From: Coprinus comatus
Lineage: Eukaryota; Basidiomycota; Agaricomycetes; Agaricales; Agaricaceae
NCBI GenBank assembly: GCA_034638255.1
Contig: JAWPGT010000011.1
Span: 62,001-126,000, forward strand
Direction of reading: 5' to 3'
DNA length: 64,000 nt
This document shows, piece by piece, positions 11,868-24,448 of the stretch (the first letter of the stretch is position 1; each line of letters starts with the position of its first letter). Below the pieces are notes generated by a model. It worked only from the letters and a program-made list of their open reading frames with translations, ran no database searches and was not told where the DNA came from. The translations under genes were made by a program, and so were the position numbers.

Positions 11868-12247
11868 TGAGTTATTTTCTGGGAGAAGGATTGTTAGCAC
11901 TGGTTCTAATAACCATGCTTTACCATTGGTGTTTTATAGCTTTCATTTTCTTCGAGACTATTCCATTTTTCCGTAGTCAACTCCCTTTAGGCCACCATAT
12001 ACCAACAATGCTTTAAGGAAGCTTGATGAACAGTAGGTACTTCGGCCAAATCTTCTTACTCAAAGTCGTGTGCCGACGTGGCGATCACGGAAATACTTCA
12101 ATCCAAGTTCTTCCGAGGCGAGGCGTATCTTACTATTATAAAAGTGAGTACCTTAGGTGACACGTGGATGCCACGCGAGTACTACTTCTTCGATAAAACA
12201 GGATGAAAGGGATCATTGATCAACGTTTAAACACGAGAAGCATACAT
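11868..12247. other. intergenic, no gene seen
   Basis: Upstream region of the GMC gene and 3' flank of the methyltransferase. No coding frame, tRNA or repeat is recognised. Confidence 0.5.
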
Positions 12248-13193
12248 TTACTCTGTCTTCCTCCTCCAAATGACCAATTGTTCACGCCCAACGTGGCTTT
12301 CCAACGAAACCTCAGGTACTTGATCAAAGACGATTTCAAATGCACCCGATAATGGTTCGTGATAGTGCTCAGGGCGCACAAAGAAGGGCGGGCCAGTTTC
12401 AGTTGGTGGGTCAAGAGGGAATACCAATGTTATGAGATGACCACCTGGCTTGATCAAATCCGCCATCTTCTTTCCCCATTCGTTTCTGCGAGAGGGTGGG
12501 ATTGCCACGAAAAACCTAGAAGGGTACAAGGTCAATAGATATTTACCCACCGGACAAATGTTGGATATCGGTGATGCTTGGCAAGATGAACAAAATATAT
12601 GCGGTACTTACGTGTAGTCATAGATCACATCGAAGCGTTCATCAGATGACTTTGGTGCGTACTGAAAGAAGTCACCGACTTCAAAGGATGCCTCTCCTTT
12701 GAGCGGAGCCTTTAGTTCCTTAAGAGAACTACACGTTAAAACATTTATTCAGTAAAATCATCCAGGGTAATTCCGAAGTTGACGCACTTTCTGGCCTTCG
12801 TGAGGGCAGTTTCGGAGGAGTCAAGTCCAGTAACTTTGAAGTTGAGTGTAGATGCAAGATAGATAACATCATACCCCTGAGTAACAGGAATGAGGTTTTG
12901 GTAATGGGTGTATACGGAAAGTACAGACCCCACCACACCCAGGAACTAATCCTCGCCCGGTTTGAGGCCAGTTTATTCCACAGCTTTCCACAGCTTCTCG
13001 GAGCGGTGGCTGAAAATCCCCTGCGTCCCATGGGGTTATCTTTGCCTGCCTGAAATCGCGGGTTGGGTCAATATTTCGGAGGTAATAAGTTATAACCCCT
13101 CTCTCACCATGCATTATCCCATGTGCTGATCACTTCTGGATTGACAATTTTCCTCATATTCTGCATAAGTGCTTTGAGATCTTCGTCTGCCAT
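12248..13193 (-). CDS. class I SAM-dependent thiol/thiopurine-type methyltransferase
   Basis: Member of the TPMT/thiol (halide) methyltransferase family, which transfers a methyl group from S-adenosylmethionine to small thiols or halides. Start ATG at 13193 (MADEDLKALMQNMRKIV...WDNAW, then a GT donor). Later exons give ITPWDAGDFQPPLREAVE, the SAM-binding loop RGLVPGCGGGYDV (across an intron near 12890-12930), YLASTLNFKVTGLDSSETAL (acidic ribose-binding position) and FEVGDFF. The last exon carries FFVAIPPSRRNEWGKKMADL, IKPGGHLITLVFPLDPP and GPPFFVRPEHYHE, all typical of this family. Ends at TAA 12248-12250. Often involved in self-protection against reactive sulphur metabolites; the substrate here is unknown. 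Confidence 0.88.
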
Positions 13194-13552
13194 AACTATA
13201 GCGGGATGGGAGGAAGTGTTAAAACTTAGGATTTATAATCGCCTTGCGTCTAGGTCCCACACCCGCTTTCGGAAGTCTGTTTTTGGAAATGCAATCATGT
13301 CACCTTTTTCAGATATTTCTTCCCATACCTTATTTGATAATTTAACAACCAAAGAAAAAGTATCAGCTCTGCACAAGCTCTACATGTCTCCTTTGAAATT
13401 ACGTACCATTGTTCTTTATTTGGTAGAGAGATTTAGGGCCAAAAATAGGAGGAATTTGCCTTTGTTTGTATCAAACGCCATTAGCACCCCGGCCATCAAA
13501 CTGGTTCATGACATTCGGAATGAACGAAAACTGAAATAACAAAAGTCTTGCG
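13194..13552. other. divergent promoter region
   Basis: About 360 bases between the divergently transcribed methyltransferase and ribosome recycling factor genes. Presumably holds both promoters. I see no clear TATA element or repeat. Confidence 0.5.
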
Positions 13553-14454
13553 ATGTCATTATTCCGTCTTGCCCTTCGAACTCGTTCTGTACTCACTGCT
13601 CTCCCTTCAGTTTCCTCTGGAACGACGACAACTCTTCGTGCGTCAGCACGTCAGCTTTCAATACCTCAACGCCATTATGCAACCAAAGGAAAGACGAAAA
13701 CCACATCCAAACTCGTACCAGGATCCAAACAACCTATAACGGATGAAGCCGCACTTGCAGAGTACAATAAAGCAGATGCTACAATGAAATCTGCTGTTGA
13801 ATGGTACCGAAAGGAGTGTCAGGGGCTTGAGACACGAGCAAGTGGACGTGTCACACCTGCTTTACTTTCTCCTGTACGCGTCCAACTGCACGACAAGGAA
13901 TACAACCTGGAAGAGGTTGCTACAGTTGGTGTCCGAGATGGTTCTATCCTATTAATCACCCTATTTGAAGATTCAGTGAGTTTAACGTTAATAGCGTATA
14001 TCGGCTGCTGAATCTACTTGTACTTCTAGAGTATGAAACATGTAGAAAGGGCACTATACGATGCAAAGATTCCTGGTGTTGTTCCTCACCGACAAGATCA
14101 ACGTACTATCAAGATTCCTATCCCCAAGTTCGTTTTGAGTGAACTGAGCTAGGGTTACGCTAACCTTTTGTGTAGACCCACTGTCGAGGCTCGGAAAGAA
14201 TTTTTCGCTACTGCCAAACGGAAGGCGGAAGAAATTCGAGTACAAGTCCGCAAGCAACATCAACTGAGCTTGAAGCGTGGCAAATTCGAGAAACATTCGA
14301 TTGAACTAGAAGAAGTAAACTTCGTTTCTTCCACACCTATTCCATTGTCAATTAACAAATTGCTCCTTATTAGTTTCAAAAATTGACGGACAGGCATATT
14401 GCAGAAGTTGACTCCATTCTTGCTTCTCTTCAAAAGGCAACGAGCGCAAAATAG
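13553..14454 (+). CDS. RRF1: mitochondrial ribosome recycling factor
   Basis: Releases mitochondrial ribosomes from mRNA after termination. The ATG at 13553 begins an Arg/Ser/Thr-rich mitochondrial presequence (about 45 residues, ending near RHYATKGK). RRF-domain segments follow: YRKECQGLETRASGRVTPALLSP, with VQLHDKEYNLEEVATVGVRDG; then after an intron, MKHVERALYDAKIPGVVPHR and QRTIKIPIPK; then RKEFFATAKRKAEEIRVQVR. The last intron (GTAAAC..TTAG, about 14314-14373) joins IELEE to FQKLTDRHIAEVDSILASLQ, ending at TAG 14452-14454. The domain is complete. The 3' end of this gene has been copied locally and also in inverted orientation to 44.3-44.7 kb. Confidence 0.93.
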
Positions 14455-15001
14455 ACTTCTCGGGACAGTTATACAATTAACCCAAGCAATGTACCCTTTC
14501 GTTTAGGGTACTCGTGTGCTAATTGCATCAAGTGATCTTTTTTTTTTGCTTTGCTTATGTGGACATCCTATTATCCGAAGAACCTGTTGCTATTAATCCA
14601 ACCAGTTATTGTTCATCATAGAAAATAATGGTCTTTACGATCTTCAATTGCAACTAGTTTCCAGGGAATATCAGGTTTGGGGCGAAGATGGTATGGGTAA
14701 GACAGACATCCATATAGATCTACGTTTCCAAACGTGTACATTCATGGATAATGGGATTAGAAGGCCCTGAGGTATTATGATGAAATATGGGTTGTCATAG
14801 GAAAGAGATATGCTGGGGGTTGGATTTCCACGTCCATCATTCAGCTATAATAAGGCTCTTCGCCTCAAATTCAAAAACTGACAGATAGGCATATTGTGGA
14901 TATTATCTGAAGAACTTGTTGTTAAACCAACCAGTAGGATCTTATATATTTCGAGTAGGTGATGTAAAATATTAAACTCGTACTTGAGAGATCTGCACCA
15001 G
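14455..15001. repeat. degenerate local duplication of the RRF / F-box 3' junction
   Basis: Between the convergent RRF and F-box genes lie two related stretches. 14570-14650 (CCGAAGAACCTGTTGCTATT, CATCATAGAAAATAATGGTC) resembles 14900-15040 (CTGAAGAACTTGTTGTTAAA, CAGCATAGAAGATAATGGCC). In addition, 14870-14905 (TTCAAAAACTGACAGATAGG, then CATATTGTGG) repeats the start of the last RRF exon at 14374-14402. The interval is therefore best read as a diverged tandem duplication of the RRF tail and the adjoining F-box tail. It codes for nothing itself. Confidence 0.65.
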
Positions 15002-16707
15002 TTATCGTTCAGCATAGAAGATAATGGCCTTTACAATCTGGAGAGAGTATAAGAAGGAAGTGATAGGGTCAGGTATAGGTTGCGAATAGTAAGAGCTCCA
15101 CCAAAAAAAGGAAAACATACAGAAAGGTTTGACATCCTGTTGATGCACTTCAGTAATAGAAATCATTCTCTTTCGAGTCAAATTGGGGAACATCATCCTC
15201 AAATCATGTACAATTTCCTTCAAGAAAGGTGCAGCTGTTTCATCAAAGTCTAAGAAAAAGACCTCGATTTTAACATGCCGCAATTCAGGCCAGTCGCTAT
15301 CGCAGGAAAGAATTTTGTCGACCCGACGCCATTTCGAAAGTTCCGACATGGCTGCAAAATCATCATCGAGATAATCGATTTCCAAGTAGATATGGATGGT
15401 TTCGAGTTTATTGGGACGGTTTGCCCAGGTTGTGATGAGTAGACCGCACAACCAGGATGGCCAGTCGTCTCCACCAAAGTCGGAGAATTCGTAGAACATT
15501 TCAAAATGCAGAGCCGAGAGCTCTGTAGCAATGCTCATGTCCAAAGGTGCCACAGTCAAATCTATCTGATAATTGAGCAGAAGGTGTTTGGAAGTTGTAT
15601 TATGACATACCCCACCATGACGGGCTAAGCACAAGCTGCCGCAGATTGAGAGATTGATTAATCAGACCAGACATGCGTTCGTACTGATCTTCGTCCTCGT
15701 GGTAATGTAAATGTTGAAGCATGGCGAGAGAAGGAGCGTCTTGAGAATTCAAGAAATAATGCACAATGGGGTCATAGCAGCCGATGTCAGCTTCAAGGTC
15801 AAGACAAAGGGTCTGTAGTTGGCATTTGGGTCTTTTGTTTAAATCAAAATTGACTTCAGGGTTTGATTTTTGATACCTATCTTGAAGGATACGATGTTCC
15901 TCGTATAACGTCCACAAAGCCGGGGTTTGCACCCCCCAAGCTACGTAGTGTAATACCAGGTGCTTGAAATTCGGAGGAAGCGAGTTAAATATGGCGATTG
16001 GAATTGCGCTGATGTGATGTAAACATAAGCTCTCAAGCTTTGGTAGGTATTTGAGCGAATAAATGATAGCAAGCTGAGTTGTGCGGGAGAATAATTTCCA
16101 ATGAAGACACCGGCCCTCGCAATCGGTTTCGACTCCTATTATGGACAATGTTCGAAGATTTTGGAGTTTTTCTACCAATTCCAAAAGATCAGAATTACTG
16201 TTTAACCAATCCGTGGCCGTTCGATCCAACCAAGTAAAAAGAGGTCCTTTGTTGGTAATGGTAAGCTCCTGGACATACATCGCGACATGGGGTTTAACGT
16301 TTATGACGGATAAAAGATGGGAGCTAGAACTAGCATTTCGTCTAGCTCGAGGGTGATCCAAACGAATTGGTGGACCAAGGGTAAATTTACGATATAGAAG
16401 TCTTTGGGAAAGAACATGGAAAGAGCTTGAGACGATAGTGCAACGTGCAAGTGACCTTGTATCTCCTTCGAGTTCCGAGATCACGATTTCTATTAGCTCT
16501 TGTGGAAGACGAGGTCCGGCGGCAGGGGTATCGCGGGCATTCTGTGGTTACAGTGTGGTCAGAAAAGAGATTTTACGAAGGCTGAAAACAAACCTCGAGT
16601 AGATGTTTTATGCGTAGTTGATGAAAGAACAGTGAATGGGGAGACGTGAAGTTGGAGAAGAAGTTGAAACGTTGACGCGTGAACACCTTGACAAATGGAC
16701 GTGACAT
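15002..16707 (-). CDS. F-box domain protein (singleton type)
   Basis: Start ATG at 16707 opens an exon of about 38 residues (MSRPFVKVFTRQRFNFFS...), followed by an intron ending at about 16543. The second exon holds the F-box, RLPQELIEIVISELEGDT then SLARCTIVSSSFHVLSQRLL. Its leucine-rich body includes LRTLSIIGVET, LESLCLHHISAI and FKHLVLHYVAWG. The third exon joins after WW through an intron with donor GTATGTC (about 15612) and acceptor GCTACAG, continuing as ELSALHFEMFYEFSDFGG. The other in-frame candidate acceptor would hit a stop. Ends at TAA 15002-15004. The last codons (LQIVKAIIFYAER) are part of the segment duplicated near 14.6 kb and inverted at 44.3 kb. Confidence 0.78.
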
Positions 16708-17252
16708 CACAACATCCTTTTTACGTATATATTTACCTCTGGTTATATAATAACCACTGAACTGCTAATGAGCGCACATTCATTTCGACTCACCACATAG
16801 ACCTTTGTGCCGCAAAGGTCTAGATCCCCTACTTTTAAATACTTACAGTAAGTAACAGTAACCCGCTCAAAGATGGTTTGGTGTTCACCTTCGTCATACT
16901 CCCACCCGATATCCCAAAAGCCATCTTCTCTAACATTACTCAAAAGCTCTGACTCTAGAAGGTTTATTTGTCTCGACATTTTGGACCTTGATCGACAGCC
17001 ACGGAGACACACACGAATCCATAAACTCGTGAATTCGGTACTGCCGAAGGTTCGAGTCCACACCTCATCAGATTTCTCTCAAAATCATTGAACTTGTGTC
17101 CGGCGAATACACACATCGACCGTTTTCAACTTCACATGGCACTGGAAAGCGCCAGTGCCGCTTCCAAACTTGGTCTCTTTCGGTTAATCTTATTATACAA
17201 TTATATCCATATCTATAAATGCCATTTTACTTTGCGTAAGTACCCTCCTCAA
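16708..17252. other. intergenic, possible gene fragment
   Basis: Contains an open minus-strand frame (about 17075-16743) with protein-like composition (FWDIGWEYDEGEHQTIFERV) but without an ATG in a suitable place, splice support or a family I recognise. It may be a remnant of a gene. Otherwise nothing is seen. Confidence 0.35.
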
Positions 17253-18968
17253 TCATTCCAATCCTAGCCAGTATCTAATACTCTGTCTCATTCCTTCTAC
17301 ATTATTAGGTAGTAAATCAAACACGAGAAAATAATTCATGTGCATGCCCATGGTAATAATTCTTCCCGAGATCTCGTCAACTCCATCGGCAATGGGGAAT
17401 ACATTTCCAAATTCCACCATATGATTCCTGGGATCGTATAGCTTATATCTCTTTGAAGTATACCTGGATCTATCTTCTAATCCGGCAGGGTAGCAGGCTT
17501 GAGTGATGCCACCATATCCATATTCGGTGACGAAGAACGAGTTGCAGACACCAATAGCAATGGTTCGTACGGAATTATTTAATGCCCGTTGTGGTTCTGG
17601 CTCGAGACGATGAAGGTGAAATGGTTTGTCTGGATTTATCGATATACGTAACGTGTGAAGGACGTTTTCGATGTAAAGAGTGGAAAATGTGTCTCCAGAG
17701 GGCGAAGTATACCATCCGTCGGACATCTCATTCCAACCCCCACGGATAACAGGCAAGCGAATGGTGTGACATGGCTTGACAACGGTTTCCCTCTCGCTTT
17801 TCGATGGAATGTTATAAATTTCAAGAACGTGCGAGCAAAGGAGCAGAATTCTGTTTCCAGGAAGTATGCGGAGGGATGGCTAGCGTTTTGTGAAATCAAG
17901 TTCAAACTGACAATGGGAACAACCAACAATTAAACTCACCAATTCCGTGGATAAGGGTGTTATTTTGAGAGTAGTCGGTGTGGATACTCCGGAATTTAAG
18001 TAATCGGGGAAAATATCCAAGTAAGCCACTAAACTGTCCGGGGGAAGAAACAGCGGCCAACGGAGGCGGACCACATACTGCTTGTTTAAAGTGCAGCACA
18101 GAGCGGTATCACACTTGTTTTTGGGGAATGAGACTGACTGGATGGATTTCAGAAGAGTAGCTTCAAGACGACCTTGTAATCCATGCCCAACCACGCACAG
18201 TCTGTAGATCCTTATGAGAGGTTCTGGTTTAGTCCTTCCATCTTCATGCATGCTAACCTCGTAGACTATTAACCGTACAGAGAAGTTGTCTCCTTCTTCG
18301 ACCCAGTACGAACATGTCCACATTGTTTTGTTTGCAACGAGTGAGCCAATATCGTTGCTCTCCGACCGCAAAAATGTACTCAATTGCAACAACTTTCTCG
18401 GGCGTGGCTCCGGTTGGTCTAAGTCAGTAACAAAAAGATGCCGTGTTGAGTAAAGTGAACCGATAGGAAATATGCCAGTTTGAGTCAACAACCATCTTCC
18501 GCCAGGGAGAACGAACGGAGAATGAGCGTCTTGCATGCCAACATAACGCACTCCATAATTAGTAAGTGGCTTCAAGTACTTCAACTTTCCAGAAGCTCTC
18601 AACCGTTTAATTACCCATTTCTCCAGCTCCTCGACAGTATAACTTTCGTATGCGTCATCAGGCCCATAACCCCCTGGCAGTACTTTGACCTCTTGAATTT
18701 GGCTTATCCACACCTGTCGAGATCTGCTGGCAGTATCGAGTCGTTTACAAGTCTTTAATTGTTTCAAGCCACTCAGTTATCGAGTAACCTTCGTAGTAGA
18801 AATATTACATACCAATCTCATAACAAGAACACTTTGACAGTTGGCATGACTAAGTATTTCAAGTAAAATGTCATCGGGAAGGTCAAGAAATGAACAGGTA
18901 GATATTATTTGAGTGGCAAAGGGGAAGTTTTGGGGAAAGCAGCAAAGCCTCAGATGATGTAAACTCAA
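17253..18968 (-). CDS. F-box domain protein, family 2 (near-intact, start codon not found)
   Basis: Exons joined: F-box exon (FLDLPDDILLEILSHANCQS, VLVMRL, ending about 18812); an intron to about 18751; a long exon from TCKRLDTASRSRQVWISQI to LKITPLSTEL; an intron GTGAGT..GCTAG (about 17937-17880); and a last exon from PSLRILPGNRILLLCSHVLE to WLGLE and TAA. It is colinear with the intact paralog at 59499-61125, with the same two intron positions flanking MRL and the PxxxLPG block. The region C-terminal to the F-box looks like a beta-rich (propeller-like) fold, but I cannot name it. No in-frame ATG lies upstream of the F-box: where the paralog has ATGTCC..ACC, this gene reads ATAATATCTACC. It may be non-functional or use an unseen first exon. 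A TATA-like TATATAAGG lies at about 19041-19049. Confidence 0.7.
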
Positions 18969-19063
18969 CTTGTGGTCATGACCATTGACGGGCTGATTGC
19001 ACTAGGAAACACAGACACCTTCCCGGTCCGTGTGACGCTCCTTATATAGGCGGCTTGTGAACA

Positions 19064-19325
19064 TGTAGATCCTCACGGAAGGTTCTGGTTTGTTTGTTTC
19101 CTAGACCGATAACCCCTTCGGTACGAGCATGTCCATTTATGTTGAGGTTTATCACCAAGCCTTACATCTTCCAGCTTCAATAAAGCCTTTTGCTGTAGTT
19201 CTGGTTGGTCTTGGTCAGTAATATGAAGAAATATGAAGATATAGCGCGCCATCATAATAGTGAAATGGGTCAATTTCAGACAATCAACCACCTTCCACCG
19301 GGAAGAGCGAATGTATAACATAACG
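19064..19325 (-). pseudogene. relic of a family-2 F-box gene
   Basis: Short degenerate duplicate of the middle of the gene immediately downstream on the same strand. Matching blocks on the plus strand include GTAGATCC..GGTTCTGGTTT, ACGAGCATGTCCA, GTTCTGGTTGGTCTTGGTCA and CAACCACCTTCCACCGGGAA. They correspond to GTAGATCC..GTTCTGGTTT, ACGAACATGTCCA, CTCCGGTTGGTCTAAGTCAG and CAACCATCTTCCGCCAGGGA at 18199-18510. Protein blocks LPGGRW, DLDQPE and WTCSY are still readable but frames and spacing are lost. No start, no F-box, no C-terminus. Confidence 0.75.
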
Positions 19326-22300
19326 CGATCTATAGCAAGTGCCAGATTTCTTTTGAGACAATTGGTTTAATTGACCCAGTTAACACGAAGTGTTTGCAGG
19401 TATGAAGGTCCAGACATCCAAGGGTCATAGGTTGACAGGAAACCTGCAGTCGTGGGAGTCGTTCACGTGAGTAATTTGAGATTGGAATTTGGGGTAGATC
19501 TTAACGACTGTATCTAATTCCCTGTATTTGGGTTTACCATGCTCTACATACCTCTCTAAATAATCATGTGCACCCTAAACATCAGGTTTTCAAGACTTGG
19601 ACATCATGCACAATTGAATTACCCATCAATGTCAAGTACCGTCGACCCTTTACCAAAGTCTGATTTTATTGCCGTAGTCTCATAGCGGGCCACGAGTCCG
19701 ACAACGAATGCTACACAGGTCCTTTCTTCTACCATACCTCGCTACCGCGGAGCGAGCTTTCCTGCTAAGTGTAGCGATCACGCGGGATGACTTCGCTTAT
19801 CTTTACCATTGCTCGCCAAACATGATTAAGATTATTTCCCCACCACGGCTTTTTGCCAATCGTATTTCAATCGGTTGATATGTACCTTTATATGTCTCCT
19901 CGGACTACTTCCAGTATCCCACTGGTCGGATTTCTTTTTGTTGACGGTACGCATGGTATAACTTTGAATCTACTAGTTTTTCCGTCATGTATGGCCTGTA
20001 CTATAAAATGGCCACATATATGCTTGCTAGACTATTCCGTCTTCTTGAAGTAATCGATTCCTCTCAAACTCCTTTGCCGAATACAGTGTGATGATCTACT
20101 TCATTCAACATAAATCAAATCACCCTTCTCATAATAGGCTATGCGCTAAATAAAAGGTGGGTAGCGATGTGGCTGTATAGTAGTTAGTTTATGATCTGAA
20201 ACAGTACCGGCTTTTGTCAGAATGCATCGTACCAGACCTGTTAAACGAAGTTTGTGTTATGCAGATAAAAAGAACATCCGACTGCCCCATGTTACAGGAC
20301 AGCAAGTATAATACATTTATATAGCCCGACAATGATTGAGCGTTAAATGTTGAAGATTGGATATAAATCTTCCTTTAGACAACAGACGTGTCTATGGATT
20401 TTAATACGTAGGTTCGGAACCCAAGTGTGATACATTTGATGATCCAGGTGGAATGGCGCTCAATGACTACGCTCGGCGTAAACGTAAACTCAGGCTAGTA
20501 GAAGTAGTAATGGTAATTGAAAAGGGAATAGATTGGAATTATTTAACTTCCAAGTACTCAAATTACTCAAACGTTCATGGTATGATAATGCGACGAGTCT
20601 CCTTGGTCAACTTGAGACCAACCCAACGGAGACTCTGAAAATTGTAGAGTTTGGGTTCAATCCTTCATTTACAGGTAACAGATTTAATGTTAATCTTGGA
20701 TCATGAGTCGTTCCGCTCCACCAATCACATAGTCTTCGACCTTCACTTTGACTTAAACTTCAGGGGCACGTATACTCCATATGACATCAATCTTTATGTA
20801 TCAAGTTTAGATCCGAATGTGCCGTGTCATGTTTATTTATACATACAACGCTCAGGCTTATAGAGCTATCTAAGTTGGAGTTCGAAGGAATGAGCGCTAA
20901 TAATGACAGTCAATAATCTGCTGCAATTATGTCGCAGATCATGCGCCCAGTTATGTTTATATTTACACAATGCCCAACCCAAAAGTTACAGGTACGGATA
21001 AGGCTTGAGACAAATCCGTCCCGGACACCTCAGGAATATTTGGCAAGATTTACCTACCTCATGCCTAACCAACATCAAATCTATGAAGTTAGATTTGTAT
21101 GCTGTGTGTGTGAGAGGATCTTTAGAAACTTCTTCCATGATGAGGGTTAGTGGGGCTCCAAATCTTTTAGGCTCTGTGAGCCTATAATGGCCATTATACT
21201 TGTGTAAGTATGTCACATGTACATAGTAGCGGCGCTGGAGGAGCTAATTTCGGAACAAGATAATGATAATTAATCGTTGAGGGGAAAAGGAGACGCCGTC
21301 GTGTGTGAGGTATTGATATCTCTTGAGCTGTGTACATTCTCGTAAATTGATGGGTATTCCTTTGTTCTTGGTTGGGGACAACACCGTGAATCTGATTGTA
21401 AGCCTACTCAACTCGATTACTTGATTATCGCGTTATCGGTATCGGAGCAACGATCAGGGTTTCTATGATGGTTCAATATCAATCACTGGCATTAGGTTGG
21501 AGATCTCGGTACAGAGTTACTTTCATGTAACCTTGATCGGATCGTATTTGACATTGACGTCGTCGGAAGTTAGTACTTATGAAAAAGTTCCGCCGTCAAG
21601 AACTGAGTACATTGTTTTGAATACACGAACCATCAACGCCCGAGGCTTTTATGGGAGGATAATGAATCATGATTATACAAATAGTAACTCTGCTATACAT
21701 ATGACGCAATAATAGTCATGGCACTGCTATGATTGCACTATGTATTATTGTCTTACACTGGGGTCAAGTTCCCCATATACTGCCGCGGTCACCAACATAT
21801 CACGACGTTATATAATGATCAGAATCTTTATCTTTTCTTCGTAACAATAAGTTTGTTCAGTATGGGAATGTTCGAATCATACTAAGAGGGTGGTGGAAAT
21901 ACCCGTGATGAGAAGCTTCCAAGGTTATGTTTACTTACAGTTTCATATGGCCCAAGATCCGCTTCCAAATCTTTATCATTTCGTATGGTACATCATGGAA
22001 AAAAAGAAGCTACATACATACATAGAATATTCCGAGGCTTCCAAGCTCCTGTTTTGAGATCCACCCAGTGAGACCTTGAGGATATGTCAAAACTAAAAAT
22101 GTAACTTTTGATCGATGCAAGATCCTTAATAATTGAATATCAAATTATCAATTATCAGCCCTACTTTGCATACGCAACCCACAACTTCACCGACCCGGAA
22201 TTTCGAACACATTGGTATTATTAATGCTCCCAACGCTAGACGCTAATGCTTATCCTTACAAATCCTGAAGCCTGAGAGTTAACATCCATTTGAGGGTGAG

Positions 22301-22696
22301 GAAGGGCTTAACCCACATCCTCAAGTATATGCATATGGTACTCATGATATCATCATCGAGAAAAAAAAACGCGTGGACATCTGCTGAAGTATTTGTTAGC
22401 TAGACAGTTAGTTACCCAGACAGAACGGTGCCGACGGTAATGGTCGATAAGTCGGAGGGTCGGGCTGTCTCCTCGTCGGTGTCAGATATAGCTGTTGAAA
22501 CGTTGACAGCCAGTTGTCGGATCTACAACCCTTTGACATCATACCTTGCGGTACCCACCACCACCGTTTTGAATGGTATGCGTATCGTAGATGCAAAATA
22601 TTATTGACTTAGTATTTTGTGATATTTTGTATATCCGAAATATGCCCGAGGTTAGGACATCTGTTTCGTCGAAGCACTGCCGTGCGCTTCATGGTG

Positions 22697-22800
22697 GTGA
22701 GTATACTTTGAATCTGAACCAGTACATTAGTATACTAGTAATACAAATACAAGTAAAATACTGCAATACCTTATAGTACTAGTATACTATACTCACTAAC
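22697..22800. repeat. AT-rich inverted-repeat patch
   Basis: The left end GGTGAGTATAC is mirrored by the right end GTATACTATACTCAC. Inside are further self-complementary pieces (AGTATACTAGTA and ACTAGTATACTATA). The block of about 100 bp could fold into a cruciform or be a very short MITE remnant. No target-site duplication is obvious. Confidence 0.35.
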
Positions 22801-24046
22801 AGCGCATTATTCCGAATTGATAAGTCCCTTTTGTTCTTTTTCACAAGCCTTTTACATAGTACACTGCGCAATGAGATAATGAGATATGGGGTGAGATCTA
22901 TTGACTATAATTATGATCGTATATGCACATGCTCAGAAAGTTATTTATATACACTTGGACTATGTTTTTATTTATTTTTGAAATCTCCCCTCAAAGTTTG
23001 GCATCGGAGCCCATCCCCTATTCCCTGTCCCTCCGTTTTCTCGGGCGTCTTTTGGAGGTTCCGAGACCATTTGTGTCACTTTTCGACAGGTCCATTAACT
23101 GTAGAACCAGTGAACTGTATAGATTAGACATTAGATCTTACAATTATGCAGTGCTGTGTGTACATAATGTCATACGTAGTATATTGTAGATCATCAAGTT
23201 CTTTCTGGCATCGCCCGGTGCGTAGTCACTATGCACACAACACATTGAACATCACTTCTTCTTCGAAGAGCTAAAGAAGTGTCACAACTAACTCAAGAAA
23301 AGTCAGGCAATTCCCGGGATGATCTTCGTCTTCTATACATGCACTTCAATACAATACATAGTTGACAGGTTCTTTTACTATGTATATTGTAATATTGTAC
23401 ATGCGAGATTCGGAAAGAATCTGGAGGCTTACTTGACAGTGTGAAATGTTGGAAACTTTTGGGTTCAGTGACGTACTAGTAATAGGATTGTCATCATACT
23501 TCTCGGCGCCTCGTTCAGCCAAATCCAAATCCTTACTAGTTTCGAAGTGTTGATGATGGTGTCATGGTTTACTATAGATGTTCAGATAAAGATAAAAAGA
23601 GGGTACTTTGCATAATTCGAAGATCTTGGACTTTGGAAGGACTGATAGTGTCACCTGGAATAGTATTAGTGTTATGTAGACTGTTCAGTTGTTCCACGCA
23701 ATTTCGATCTGAATTCCATTTTTGATTTCCAACTAATAGTGAAACTGCCCAAAAAACAAAAAGGAAAAAACGACCGAAATGTTTTATATTCATTAGATAC
23801 ACATGTATACATACTGTGCACTCTTTCTAATTCAAATTCCTACTAAACCCATAAGTAGAGTAATCGTACACGCAATGTTACCTGCCATGTTATAATCACT
23901 TTTGAACCAACTTGCTCTGACTGCGACTATGTAATATGTACCATGCATACATATATGCACTTGAAAAAAAATCAATAGAGCATCAGTGGAAATGAAATCT
24001 GATTTATCGGCGCCATCACGGCGGAGCGACTCTCTCTTCTCCTTTC

Positions 24047-24094
24047 TCTCCTTCTACTACTACTCCTACTCCTACTCTTACTCTTACTCTTACT
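24047..24094 (+). repeat. (CTACTC/CTTACTC)n microsatellite
   Basis: Tandem pyrimidine-rich repeat with units TACTAC, then CTACTC, then TTACTC, continuing for about 45 bases inside the gene desert. No coding role is apparent. Confidence 0.8.
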
Positions 24095-24448
24095 CCACGA
24101 TTATCAAGATACAACTATCAATACCAGTATACCAAGAGAAAGAACCACACACAAGTACCGAATGTGATAATTTAATTTCCACAATTTCATGATATTCAAT
24201 TGTATTGAAAATTTGAAATCGATCATTTACTGATGTAATAGTATGCACTTGCTCCAACACCACACATCAAATCAAATGTATCATTTTTATGAGAGAGAGG
24301 AATGGCACTGCCCGGCGAGTTACAGGAAGCACAGTTCGAGCACAGTACTGTCGTAACACTGTTGGTTGTGTATGTACATTTGCACTAAATGTCAACTTGG
24401 TACATTGTTTTCTTTTTTTTTTTTGCCCGGCACTGCAATAAGTAATAC

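Noticed and set aside
13123..13539. Plus-strand frame overlapping the methyltransferase 5' end
   Set aside because: Antisense shadow of the methyltransferase first exon and promoter, with no coding signature of its own.
16743..17075. Open minus-strand frame containing FWDIGWEYDEGEHQTIF
   Set aside because: Protein-like composition, but no usable ATG, no splice-linked neighbour and no family recognised. Kept only as a remark in the intergenic entry.
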